From Gemmatimonadota bacterium (GTDB taxonomy: Bacteria > Gemmatimonadota > Gemmatimonadetes > Longimicrobiales > Gaopeijiaceae): DNA of 49,697 nucleotides. The DNA lies in NCBI GenBank assembly GCA_021295835.1, contig JAGWBP010000010.1:1-49697 (forward strand), given 5' to 3'. The translations under genes and the position numbers were made by a program. Shown here in pieces: positions 41,964 through 49,595 of this stretch. The notes under the pieces were generated by a model. The model was given only the letters and a program-made list of their open reading frames with translations. It searched no databases and was not told the DNA's origin. Positions within the stretch are counted from its first letter, which is position 1, and each line of letters begins with the position of its first letter.

Positions 41964-42135
41964 GCAGTCCGTGGGCAATCTCGCGCGAGCACCGAGAGCG
42001 GCGAAGCGCCCCGCTGGCAAGGCGCGACGAAGGGCCGGTAGCAGCGCTACCGGCCCGAGGAGCAACACCGAGCGAAGCGATCCAGCGGGGATGCAGCGCC
42101 GCTCGAATGCCGTGGGAGGTTTGTCCACGGGCTGC
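41964..42135. repeat. Dispersed composite repeat, copy C (no AT module)
   Basis: A clean example of the short form. Left end GCAGTCCGTGGGCAATCTCG, then the left arm, a perfect 11-bp-arm hairpin (GGGCCGGTAGC, loop AGC, GCTACCGGCCC; 42032-42056), then GAGCGAAGCGATCCAGCGG, and right end TTTGTCCACGGGCTGC. The two ends are imperfect inverted repeats of each other (GCAGTCCGTGGGCAA versus GCAGCCCGTGGACAA). The AT-rich module of copies A and B is absent from the equivalent point just after the hairpin. Confidence 0.88.
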
Positions 42136-42137
42136 CA

Positions 42138-42306
42138 GCAGTCCGTGGGCAACCTCGCGTGAGCACCGAGAGCGGCGACGCGCTCCGCTGGCAAGGCGCG
42201 ACGAAGCGGTCCGTGGATGCGCCCAGGCGAGCACAGAGAGGGGCGAAGCGATCCAGCATCGATGCAGCGCCCCTCGAATGCCGTGAGAGGCTTGTCCACG
42301 GGCTGC
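42138..42306. repeat. Dispersed composite repeat, copy D (tandem to C)
   Basis: Starts GCAGTCCGTGGGCAACCTCG 2 bp after copy C ends, in the same orientation, and finishes CTTGTCCACGGGCTGC. The hairpin segment is replaced by unrelated sequence (GGTCCGTGGATGCGCCC region), while both flanks and both termini are retained. C and D together fill the gap between the histidine kinase and the PrcB-like gene. Confidence 0.85.
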
Positions 42307-42347
42307 TTGGTGCCTTTGAGGTCAGCGACCGCCGTGCGCATGCTCCG

Positions 42348-43316
42348 CTACACTCCGCAGGGCACCCTCTCGACCCGCATGCCAAAGGAGAAGCTCCCCT
42401 CCCACCTGGGGGTCACGACGATGTGGTACGGCCAGACGTCCCGCCTGGCAGGGGCGCAGTAGTCACCGGGCACGCGCTGCACGACCTCGACGGAGATGTT
42501 CCGTTCCTCGCCCACCAGCAGGACCTTCCGCACCTCGATCGAGTCGCCCAGCTCGTGGCGAGCGCCCGCGGTCGCCAGAACCACCATCTCGGCAGCCCAG
42601 TCCACCTGCGGCAAGCTGGAGCCGGGGCGGTGCTCGTTCCAGATGCGCTTCCACTCGGCGGGCGCACTCCGGCCGTCGGGGGAGCGGAAGAGCTTCGGCT
42701 GCTCCTCCTCGATCTCGGTCTGGGTCCCCTTGTCGACCGTCGCGAAGGGAAGGCTCCCGGTGTAGGCGTATTCGAAGTCTCCGCCGAGCACGCGGTCCCG
42801 GGTGCGCATCGCGAGGTAGACGACCCGCGCGGCACCATCGTCCGGCTCGACTTCCGTCGTCGTCAGGCCCCTGAGCGAGGTGGCCGCACCAGCGCAGCGC
42901 TGCCATTCCGCGATGCTGTCCGTTGGGTTGTCGCGGACATGGAAGGTCACCCGGGAGCGCCCGATGCCGCACTCGCGGTCCTCGCCGCCGAGCCCCCAGA
43001 GCCGGGTTCCCTCGCGTTCGTTGAAGTCATGGAGGACCGCCTGGTAGTCGGCTGCGAAGGCGATCGGCAGGCCCGAGCTCCGCACCGTGGTCTCGTCGCC
43101 GCCGCGGCCATCGTAGCCAATCTCCTCGAAGAGCGTCCAGGCGCCGTCGGAGTTCCACGTCAGGACCTGCTGTTTCAGGCCGAGGCCGCCCCCCAGCGGG
43201 ACCTCCACCGTCACCCTAATCAGACCGTCGGTCCCAAATTTGAGGAATTCGGTCTCCGTACCGCCGCACGCGGCCAGCAGTGTACAAATTGCGGTCAGAC
43301 TTACATTTATCGGCAC
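42348..43316 (-). CDS. PrcB-like lipoprotein
   Basis: The GTG at 43316 starts a lipoprotein signal (VPINVSLTAICTLLAAC, lipobox LAAC). The 322-residue product has a middle region I do not recognise (GLKQQVLTWNSDGAWTLFEE) and a C-terminal domain of about 90 residues. That domain reads PQVDWAAEMVVLATAGARHE, then RNISVEVVQRVPGDYCA and WPYHIVVTPRWEG. It resembles the PrcB C-terminal domain known from the Treponema PrcB protease-complex subunit; no protease partner is adjacent. Divergent from pyrE with a short 61-bp gap. Upstream extension of the frame to 43442 crosses the pyrE start and is not used. Confidence 0.68.
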   Translation of the reverse strand: MPINVSLTAICTLLAACGGTETEFLKFGTDGLIRVTVEVPLGGGLGLKQQVLTWNSDGAWTLFEEIGYDGRGGDETTVRSSGLPIAFAADYQAVLHDFNEREGTRLWGLGGEDRECGIGRSRVTFHVRDNPTDSIAEWQRCAGAATSLRGLTTTEVEPDDGAARVVYLAMRTRDRVLGGDFEYAYTGSLPFATVDKGTQTEIEEEQPKLFRSPDGRSAPAEWKRIWNEHRPGSSLPQVDWAAEMVVLATAGARHELGDSIEVRKVLLVGEERNISVEVVQRVPGDYCAPARRDVWPYHIVVTPRWEGSFSFGMRVERVPCGV

Positions 43317-43377
43317 GCAAGACCGATCCCGCCGAGGTCTTCCACACCCCCCGGAGAACGCGTTAGATTGGGCGGTC

Positions 43378-43950
43378 ATGTCTGCTCGCCTCCGCCTCGG
43401 CCGCCTCCTTCGCGCCAAGAGCGTCAGGACTGGCCGCTTCACTCTGGCTAGCGGCCGGGAATCAGACTACTACATCGACGCGCGGCTGACAACGATGAGC
43501 GGCGAGGGTCAGCTCCTGGTCGGCGAGGTGTGCTACCAGGCGATCGTGGCCACAGAGTGGAGTCCCGACCATGTGGGCGGCATGACGCTGGGTGCCGATC
43601 CGGTGGCCTACGCGATCGCGCGCGAGGCCACCGGGCGAGGTCGCCCCATCGACGCCTTCACCGTGCGCAAGGCTGCCAAGGCGCACGGGGCGCGGCGGAG
43701 AATCGAAGGGTGCCTCGCGGTGGGAGCACGGGCCGTGGTCGTGGACGACGCGGTCACGACCGGCGGGAGCCTCCTCGCCGCCGCCCGGGCTGTGGAGGAT
43801 TTTGGCGCCGAGGTGGTCGGTGTGGTAGCGCTCGTGGACCGGGAGGAGGGCGCTCGCGAACTCCTCGCTGAGGCGGGCTACGACTTCCGTCCAGTATTTG
43901 CCGCCAGGGAGCTCCTCGCCGAGCTGGACGGGTCAGTCGACCAGCCGTAG
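43378..43950 (+). CDS. pyrE: Orotate phosphoribosyltransferase
   Basis: PyrE joins orotate to PRPP to give OMP. The 190-residue protein shows RTGRFTLASGRESDYYIDAR near the N-terminus, the orotate/dimer loop FTVRKAAKAHGARRRIEG and the PRPP motif VVVDDAVTTGGS. ATG at 43378. Its last 18 bp overlap the dnaN stop region tail to tail, so the two genes share their 3' ends. It is separated from pyrC, the other pyrimidine gene here, by 30 kb. Confidence 0.92.
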   Translation: MSARLRLGRLLRAKSVRTGRFTLASGRESDYYIDARLTTMSGEGQLLVGEVCYQAIVATEWSPDHVGGMTLGADPVAYAIAREATGRGRPIDAFTVRKAAKAHGARRRIEGCLAVGARAVVVDDAVTTGGSLLAAARAVEDFGAEVVGVVALVDREEGARELLAEAGYDFRPVFAARELLAELDGSVDQP

Positions 43951-45072
43951 CGGCATCACCAGACAGAGGTAGTCGAGCTCCGGGTCGGTCGGCTCGAAGG
44001 TGGCTGCCCGCTCCGGGCTCTTGAAGGCCACCCTGACCTCGCCGTCCGGCATGTGGCGGAGCACCTCCAGAATGTAGGCCGCGTTGAAGGCGATCCGCAG
44101 CTCGTCGCCCGCGTACTCAACATCCTGCTCGTCGTGAGCCTCCCCGAGATCGGGGGTCATCACATCCAGGTGCACCCGGTCGTCCCCGAAGGTCAGCTTG
44201 ATCCGGCGTGTCTGGTCACTGGCGAGCACCGCCATGCGGCGGACTGCAGCCCCCAGGGTATCCCGATCGACACGGGCGATCTTGTCGTTATCGCGGGGCA
44301 CGACCTGCTTGTAATTGGGATACTTACCGTCGATCAGCCGCGTGTAGACCTCCTGGTTCTCGGTCCTGAACCCGAGGTGGTTCCCACCCCTTCCCAGCGT
44401 GATCTCCCCGGCCCCGTCGAAGAGCCGCTCCACATGCGACAGCGCCGCAGGCGGCACGATGAACTCCTCCTTGCTCTCGCCGACCACCTCGTCCGCTCCA
44501 TCTTCCTGAGCGGCCCGTCCGTGCGCGGCGGCGGCCGACATCCTGGCAAGGCGGTGGCCGTTGGTGGCGACCATCGTCATCTTGTCGGCGGCGAGGACCC
44601 AGTAGACTCCATTCAGGATCGGCCGGCTCTCCTCGGTCGAGACGGCGAATGCGGTGCTCCGGATCAGACGGCGGAGCGATTCTTCCGACACGCTCCACCC
44701 CTCCTCGAAGTCCACCGCGGGCACATTCGGGAACTCCTCCTCCGGGAGCCCATTCAGCTTGAAGCGGCTGTTGCCGCACTCAACCTCCAACTGGTGGCCG
44801 CGCACACCCAGCGACACCGGCTCGTCGGGGAGCTCGCGGGTCAGCTCGAGGAGCTTGCGACCGGGCGCGGTCAGGGCACCCGGCTGGGAGACCTCGGCGG
44901 GGATCGAGACCCGGATCGATACGTCGAGATCGGTTGCCGTCATCCAGACCGAGCCCTCGCGCGACGCGATCAGCACATTCGAGAGAACCGGCAAGGTCGA
45001 TTTGCCTGGGATGCTCGCTGTTACGGCGGCCAGCCCGCGTTGCAAGTTCTGGCGGGTGACGGTGAGTCGCAT
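43933..45072 (-). CDS. dnaN: DNA polymerase III beta sliding clamp
   Basis: The clamp tethers DNA polymerase III to DNA. The 379-residue protein has the three-domain clamp layout: MRLTVTRQNLQRGLAAVTAS, KLLELTRELPDEPVSLGVRG, the middle WSVSEESLRRLIRSTAFAVS with ESRPILNGVYW, and the C-terminal YILEVLRHMPDGEVRVAFKS and final YLCLVMPLRL, which forms the hydrophobic pocket end. ATG at 45072. It follows dnaA in the standard dnaA-oriC-dnaN order. Confidence 0.97.
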   Translation of the reverse strand: MRLTVTRQNLQRGLAAVTASIPGKSTLPVLSNVLIASREGSVWMTATDLDVSIRVSIPAEVSQPGALTAPGRKLLELTRELPDEPVSLGVRGHQLEVECGNSRFKLNGLPEEEFPNVPAVDFEEGWSVSEESLRRLIRSTAFAVSTEESRPILNGVYWVLAADKMTMVATNGHRLARMSAAAAHGRAAQEDGADEVVGESKEEFIVPPAALSHVERLFDGAGEITLGRGGNHLGFRTENQEVYTRLIDGKYPNYKQVVPRDNDKIARVDRDTLGAAVRRMAVLASDQTRRIKLTFGDDRVHLDVMTPDLGEAHDEQDVEYAGDELRIAFNAAYILEVLRHMPDGEVRVAFKSPERAATFEPTDPELDYLCLVMPLRLVD

Positions 45073-45179
45073 GGATCGCCTACCCTAGCTGGGATGGAGG
45101 GGAGGATGGATGCTCCGATCGTCGGCCAGGCTGCAGCGGGGGACGAAGAGAGTAGCGAGAGCGATGGCCGATTTCCATA

Positions 45180-45433
45180 CTGGTGGTAGTAAGGTAATTA
45201 GAGGCTAGTCGTAGTAAAGGGTGTGGAAAGAGTGGAAAGGTGACCCGGGACCCGGTCCCAGAGACTGAAGCGATGGGGTGTGCGGATCGCCGTGGGGAGT
45301 GTGGAAGAGTGGGGGGAAACCATCTCGATCTCTGACCGGGGAGTGGGCGACGGAGCGCCAAGTGTGGAAAGAACGAGGATCTGAGAGGGTTTTCCACATG
45401 GTTTTCCACAGCCTGCTCGCGATCTGTGGAGCA
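45180..45433. other. Probable chromosomal origin (oriC) in the dnaA-dnaN gap
   Basis: DnaA-box-like nonamers cluster here: CTTTCCACA-type (as TGTGGAAAG) at 45222-45230 and 45363-45371, TGTGGAAGA at 45300-45308, two perfect TTTTCCACA at 45390-45398 and 45402-45410, and TGTGGAGCA at 45425-45433. Next to the first box, 45187-45218 is an AT-richer stretch with repeated TAG/TAA triplets (TAGTAA, TTAG, TAGTCGTAGTAA). This recalls the DnaA-trio element of unwinding regions. Position between dnaA and dnaN supports the call. 45073-45179 has nothing else I can name. Confidence 0.75.
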
Positions 45434-45593
45434 GACTTCGCGCGAGCGCACCGAAGTGGCGAAGCGCACCGCTGGCAAGGCGCTTCGCGGGGCGCATGGC
45501 AGAGCCATTCGCCCAAGAAGCAACGCAGAAGCGAAGCGATCCAGCATGGATGCAGCGCCCCTCGAATGCCGCCAGGGTGCATCCACGGACCGC
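45421..45593. repeat. Dispersed composite repeat, copy E (beside oriC)
   Basis: Left end diverged (CTGTGGAGCAGACTTCGCGC), then the standard arm with CGCTGGCAAGGCGC, the hairpin GGGCGCATGGC, loop AGA, GCCATTCGCCC (45490-45514), GAAGCGATCCAGCATGGATG, CCCCTCGAATGCC and a right end GCATCCACGGACCGC. It fills the space between the last DnaA box and the dnaA stop codon at 45602. No AT module. Confidence 0.8.
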
Positions 45594-45601
45594 AGGGGCT
45601 G

Positions 45602-46981
45602 CTAGCCGCTGCACCTGGTCAGCTCCCTGCGCAGGTCGTTGACCTTGGTGCAGAAGGCCTCGTCGGAGCGGAGCTTTTCCTCTACCCGCCGGATCGAGTG
45701 GATGACGGTGGAGTGGTCCCTCCCGCCGAATGCCCTCCCGATCTTCTTGAAGGGCGTGTCGAGGAGCTCGCGGGCGAGGAACATCGCCACCTGTCGGGGC
45801 TCGGCGATGGCGTGCGTACGCCGGGGCGACGAGAGCGCCTCTCCGGGGACCTTCCAGCGCTCGCCCACGCGGTCCTGGATGGCACCGACGCTGAGCGGAC
45901 TTGAATTGCTGTCGGCGGAGAGGGCTGCCAGGGCGAAGCGGGCCGTCTCCAGGGTGAGCTCCTGCTCGGTGAGCGATGTGAAGGCCAGCAGCTTGATCAG
46001 AGCACCCTCGAGCTCACGCACCGACGAGGTGCACCGGTCGGCGATTAGCTCGACGATCTCGCCGGAGATCGCGATGCGCTCCTCATCCGCCTTCCTTCGC
46101 AGGATCGCGACTCGGGTCTCATAGTCCGGGGGGCTCACATCGGCAACGAGTCCCCACTCGAAGCGCGAGACGAGCCTAGCCTCCATCTCGAGGAGATCCT
46201 TCGGGCGACGGTCGCTGGTGAGGACAATCTGGGCACCGGTGTTGTATAGGACGTTGAAGGTGTGGAAGAACTCCTCCTGGCTGCGCTCCTTCCCACCGAG
46301 GAATTGGATGTCGTCGACGAGGAGCAGGTCGAAGGAGTGGTAGCGGGAGCGGAAGGCCTCGGTGGTGTTGCCGTAGATGGCGGCGACCATCTCGTTGACG
46401 AACTCCACGGAGGGCGTGTAGCAGACTCTGGCGCCGGTGCGGCGGGCGAGGAGCGCGTGGCCTATCGCCTGCAGGAGGTGCGTCTTGCCGAGCCCGGTGT
46501 CGCCGTATAGGAAGAGCGGGTTGTAGCGGCGCGCCGGGCCCTCGGCGACGGCGAAGCTGGCGGCACTGGCGAGGCGGTTGCTGGCGCCGACTATGAAGCG
46601 GGCAAAGGTATAGCGCGAGTTCAGCGGAGGAGGCGGCGGCTCAGGGGGCGAGGGCCTCCCCGGGGCGTCCGTCACCCCCCCCTCGGCGACGCGCGAGAGG
46701 GTGACCTCCGGGAGCTCCCGCTCGGGGGCGGAGCCGTCGAAGGAGATGGAGACTCTGGCTGGGCCGCCCGCGACATCCCGCACGATCTGGTCGAGAAGCG
46801 GCCCGTAGTTGTCCTCCAGGTAGTGGGCTCGGAACTCGGAGTCGGCCACAACCCGCAGCACCCCGTCCGACCAGGAAGTGGCTCTGGCGTCAACGAACCA
46901 GGCGCGAACACTCCGCTCGGGAAGGGTGGCCTTAACCTGTTCGACTACGCGGTTCCAGAGGTCGGTTGGGTGCGGTCTCAT
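45602..46981 (-). CDS. dnaA: Chromosomal replication initiator DnaA
   Basis: DnaA binds DnaA boxes and melts the origin. The 459-residue protein has domain I (LWNRVVEQVKATLPERSVRAW), a short Pro-rich linker (about 104-120), the AAA+ domain beginning YTFARFIVGASNRLA with Walker A GDTGLGKTH (160-168), Walker B LLVDDIQFLGGK (about 220-231), and domain IV with the box-binding helix FGGRDHSTVIHSIRR near residue 430. ATG at 46981. It is not adjacent to rpmH; its upstream neighbour is a degraded region. Confidence 0.97.
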   Translation of the reverse strand: MRPHPTDLWNRVVEQVKATLPERSVRAWFVDARATSWSDGVLRVVADSEFRAHYLEDNYGPLLDQIVRDVAGGPARVSISFDGSAPERELPEVTLSRVAEGGVTDAPGRPSPPEPPPPPLNSRYTFARFIVGASNRLASAASFAVAEGPARRYNPLFLYGDTGLGKTHLLQAIGHALLARRTGARVCYTPSVEFVNEMVAAIYGNTTEAFRSRYHSFDLLLVDDIQFLGGKERSQEEFFHTFNVLYNTGAQIVLTSDRRPKDLLEMEARLVSRFEWGLVADVSPPDYETRVAILRRKADEERIAISGEIVELIADRCTSSVRELEGALIKLLAFTSLTEQELTLETARFALAALSADSNSSPLSVGAIQDRVGERWKVPGEALSSPRRTHAIAEPRQVAMFLARELLDTPFKKIGRAFGGRDHSTVIHSIRRVEEKLRSDEAFCTKVNDLRRELTRCSG

Positions 46982-47407
46982 GCCCGGGCGGCTGGTGGAT
47001 TCTCGGGGGCGCGTAGGTTACCGGCCCCGGTGGGTGAAGTCAATCTGTCGTGGCCTTCGGCGGGACTTCCCGCCGGGGGCCCGCTTCTTGTTGTATCGCC
47101 AGTAGGTGCCGCCGGAGCGCGGGAATCTGGCGGCGAGCTCGGCAAAGGAGACGGCCGAGGCGGGCGGCGAAGAGGGCCTCCTCGCGTGGCTGGTAGCGGA
47201 TCGAGTCGGGGGTTGCCTGTGTTCCTTGCGGCATGTTCGGGGCGACCGTGCGAGTGAGGCGCGGTGGGGCCGCGAACCGAGGCCCGGCGGGAGCTCGGGA
47301 CCAGCTACGGCACTGAGGAGATCGCTCTCGCACGGGATATTGGCTCGGTTGCGGGCTGCGGGCAAGGACGGCTGACCGCTCCATGACCCCAGTGGCTAGT
47401 CTTGTGT
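46982..47407. other. Degraded stretch upstream of dnaA with a possible permease scrap
   Basis: No complete gene. On the minus strand 47099-47158 encodes SFAELAARFPRSGGTYW, which resembles the second transmembrane region of APC amino-acid permeases (SYAELaarFPrsGGxY). The sequence on either side does not continue the family. It may be a relic or chance. The dnaA promoter should lie in the part next to 46981. Confidence 0.3.
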
Positions 47408-47446
47408 TGTAAATCATACATTACATTATGTAAAGCACCGATTACA
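47408..47446. promoter_or_regulatory. 39-bp tandem-palindrome module upstream of thrB
   Basis: TGTAA-N8-TTACA-N3-TGTAA-N8-TTACA with all four half-sites perfect; spacers ATCATACA and AGCACCGA. It is followed by TTGACAGG, which weakly echoes the start of the right arm (GGACAGG in copy A), but no other part of the composite repeat is visible. It lies 111 bp before the thrB ATG, a suitable operator position. Confidence 0.68.
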
Positions 47447-47557
47447 TTGACAGGTTTTGCGTCGATCGCGGCCACGCCGGACCCCGCCCAAAGTTGGACA
47501 AGGAGCACCGATGCGTCCCAGAATGGGACGGTACCGTGCGTCTCCAGCCCTATAGCG

Positions 47558-48625
47558 ATGCCCCCACCTGCGCCACCTTCCCCGCCCATCCCGGTGGGAC
47601 GCCCCACCCCTGCGGGCGGCAACGCACGGCGAGCCCACGCCTTCGCCCCTGCCACGCTCTCGAATCTCGGGTGCGGCTTCGATGTCCTGGGACTCGCGCT
47701 GGAAGCCCCGGGCGACGAGGTGGTTGCGAGCGTCGCATCCGGGCGGGGTGTCGTCGCCGTCGGAGTGACCGGAGAGGAGGCTGGAGTGCCAGGCGACCCG
47801 ACCCGCAACTCCGCCGCCCTGGCCGCTCAGGCCGTGATCGACCGATCGCGACTGGATGCAGGAGTCGAAATCCTCCTCCGCAAGGGGATACCCTTCGCCT
47901 CCGGACTGGGCGGAAGTGCGGCGAGCGCGGTAGCCGGGGCGCTGGCGACCGACGAGCTCCTGGGTTCTCGTCTGGACGGAGGCACGCTCCTCGAGTGCGC
48001 ACTTCAGGGCGAGCTCTCCGGTTCGGGGTCGGAGGCCGCCGACAACGTGGCCGCCTCGCTGACCGGGGGGCTGGTGCTGGCGCTGCCCGGGCGGCCGCTA
48101 GACGTAGTGCGGCTGCCTCTGCCTACAGGGCTTGCCGTGGCGGTCGCGCGTCCGCACCTCGAGGTGGAGACGAGGATGGCGAGAAGGCTCCTAGGCACCG
48201 AGATCACCCTTGCGGCCGGGGTCAGTCAGTGGGGCAACACCGCCGGGCTGGTGGCGGGGCTCTTCCGGGAGGACTGGGAGCTGATTGCCCGCTGCCTGCG
48301 CGACGAGGTGGCCGAACCCGTCAGGGCCGGACTGGTGCCTGGGTTTCGGGAGGCAAGGGCAGCCGCCCTCCAGGCGGGGTCGCTGGGGGCGGGGCTCTCA
48401 GGTTCGGGGCCTGCCGTCTTCGCCCTCTGCCGGGACCGCAACGTCGCGGAGTGCGCTGCGGACGCTATGCAGAAGGTCTTCGGCGAACACTCCGGCCATA
48501 GGTGCGATGCATTCGTTTCAGCCGCCGGCGCCCCGGGGGCTCAGATCATCCCGGCCTCTACGAGAGCACCGGCAGGGGACGGTGCCCCAACGCCCCCTCC
48601 GGCGTCACAATCGCGAGTCCGTTGA
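47558..48625 (+). CDS. thrB: Homoserine kinase
   Basis: ThrB phosphorylates homoserine on the threonine pathway. This GHMP-family kinase has an N-terminal AHAFAPATLSNLGCGFDVLG, the ATP loop GIPFASGLGGSAASAVAGAL, and the C-terminal GAGLSGSGPAVFALC. The ATG at 47558 gives 355 residues with a Pro-rich leader of about 25 residues before the domain; the open frame extends to 47402 through the repeat module and is not credible there. A short disordered C-terminal tail (from about APAGDGAPTPPP) exceeds the usual length. Divergent from the dnaA side and convergent with ilvE. Confidence 0.9.
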   Translation: MPPPAPPSPPIPVGRPTPAGGNARRAHAFAPATLSNLGCGFDVLGLALEAPGDEVVASVASGRGVVAVGVTGEEAGVPGDPTRNSAALAAQAVIDRSRLDAGVEILLRKGIPFASGLGGSAASAVAGALATDELLGSRLDGGTLLECALQGELSGSGSEAADNVAASLTGGLVLALPGRPLDVVRLPLPTGLAVAVARPHLEVETRMARRLLGTEITLAAGVSQWGNTAGLVAGLFREDWELIARCLRDEVAEPVRAGLVPGFREARAAALQAGSLGAGLSGSGPAVFALCRDRNVAECAADAMQKVFGEHSGHRCDAFVSAAGAPGAQIIPASTRAPAGDGAPTPPPASQSRVR

Positions 48626-48668
48626 CTACCGCCCGCGCGAGCGCGATCAGGCCACGGTCAGCGAACAG

Positions 48669-49595
48669 CTATAGGTACGTCAGCCAACCCCACTCATCCG
48701 GCGCTTCGCCCCTCGCCACGGCCAGAAATCGGCACTGAATCCGCTCGGTGACCGGGCCCCGCCTGCCGTCGCCCACCTGCAGGTCGTCGACCGAACGGAT
48801 GGGTGTCACCTCCGACGCCGTGCCCGTGAAGAACATCTCGTCGGCCCCGTAGAGCATCTCGCGCGAGACGAGCTGCTCGCGCACCACGACGCCCTCCGCC
48901 TCGGCGATCCTGAGCACCGAGTGTCGGGTGATCCCCGAGAGGGAGGTGCCGTCCAGGATCGGCGTCACCACCTCGCCATCCACCACTAGGAAGAGGTTCT
49001 GGCCGCTTCCCTCGCTGACCAGGCCGCCGGGACCGAGACCGATCGCCTCGACGTAGCCTCGCGACCTGGCCTCCATCACCATCAGCGCCGAGAGGATGTA
49101 GTTGCCCGATGCCTTGGCGCCGCTCGGGATCGTGTTCGGGCGGGGCCGGTTCCACGTCGATACGCAGACGTCGACCCCCTTCTCGAGTGCTTCGTCGCCT
49201 AGATACGCGCCCCACGGCCACACCGGGATGTACGTCTCGATCGGGCTGTGCTCGGGGTGCATGCTGGCCGAGCCGAAGCCCCGGAGCACCATCGGGCGGA
49301 CGTAGCAGGAGGTGAGCTCGTTCTTCCGGATCGTCGCCAGCGACGCCTCCGTCAGCTCCTCGATCGAGTGCTCCGGCTCCATCCGGTAGGTGCGGCAGGA
49401 GGTCTGGAGCCTGCGCAGGTGGTCGTGCAGGCGGAAGACGGCGGGTCCCCGAGGGGTCCCATAGCAGCGCACCCCCTCGAAGACCGAGGCGGCGAATTGA
49501 ACCGCAAGGCTCAGGATGTGGACGTTGGCGTCCTCCCACCTGATGAAGTCGCCGTCCTTCCAGATCCACGGGCTCGAGGCGAGCCTTCCCGCCAA
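48669..49595 (-). CDS. ilvE: Branched-chain amino acid aminotransferase
   Basis: A class IV PLP aminotransferase performing the last step of Leu, Ile and Val synthesis. The 308-residue protein has WKDGDFIRWEDANVHILS, FEGVRCYGTPRGPAVFRLHD, the PLP lysine in SGAKASGNYILSALM, EAIGLGPGGLVSEGSGQNLF and TPILDGTSLSGITRHSVL, and the phosphate-binding FFTGTASEVTPIRSVD. The start appears to be TTG at 49595; no ATG or GTG lies closer to the first conserved block. 49596-49697 reaches the window edge without a further gene. Confidence 0.92.
   Translation of the reverse strand: MAGRLASSPWIWKDGDFIRWEDANVHILSLAVQFAASVFEGVRCYGTPRGPAVFRLHDHLRRLQTSCRTYRMEPEHSIEELTEASLATIRKNELTSCYVRPMVLRGFGSASMHPEHSPIETYIPVWPWGAYLGDEALEKGVDVCVSTWNRPRPNTIPSGAKASGNYILSALMVMEARSRGYVEAIGLGPGGLVSEGSGQNLFLVVDGEVVTPILDGTSLSGITRHSVLRIAEAEGVVVREQLVSREMLYGADEMFFTGTASEVTPIRSVDDLQVGDGRRGPVTERIQCRFLAVARGEAPDEWGWLTYL

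Noticed and set aside
41953..42234. 94-residue N-terminal extension of the histidine kinase
   Set aside because: It is a translation of repeat copies C and D; the transmembrane helix starts right after the ATG at 41952.
5243..45593. CRISPR array
   Set aside because: Repeats are dispersed over 40 kb rather than regularly spaced with unique spacers, and no cas gene is present.
5373..47446. Interpreting the 39-bp modules as BirA or ArgR operators
   Set aside because: TTGTAAACC in two copies recalls the BirA half-site and the 18+3+18 layout recalls ArgR, but the full consensus of neither is met and no biotin or arginine genes are adjacent.
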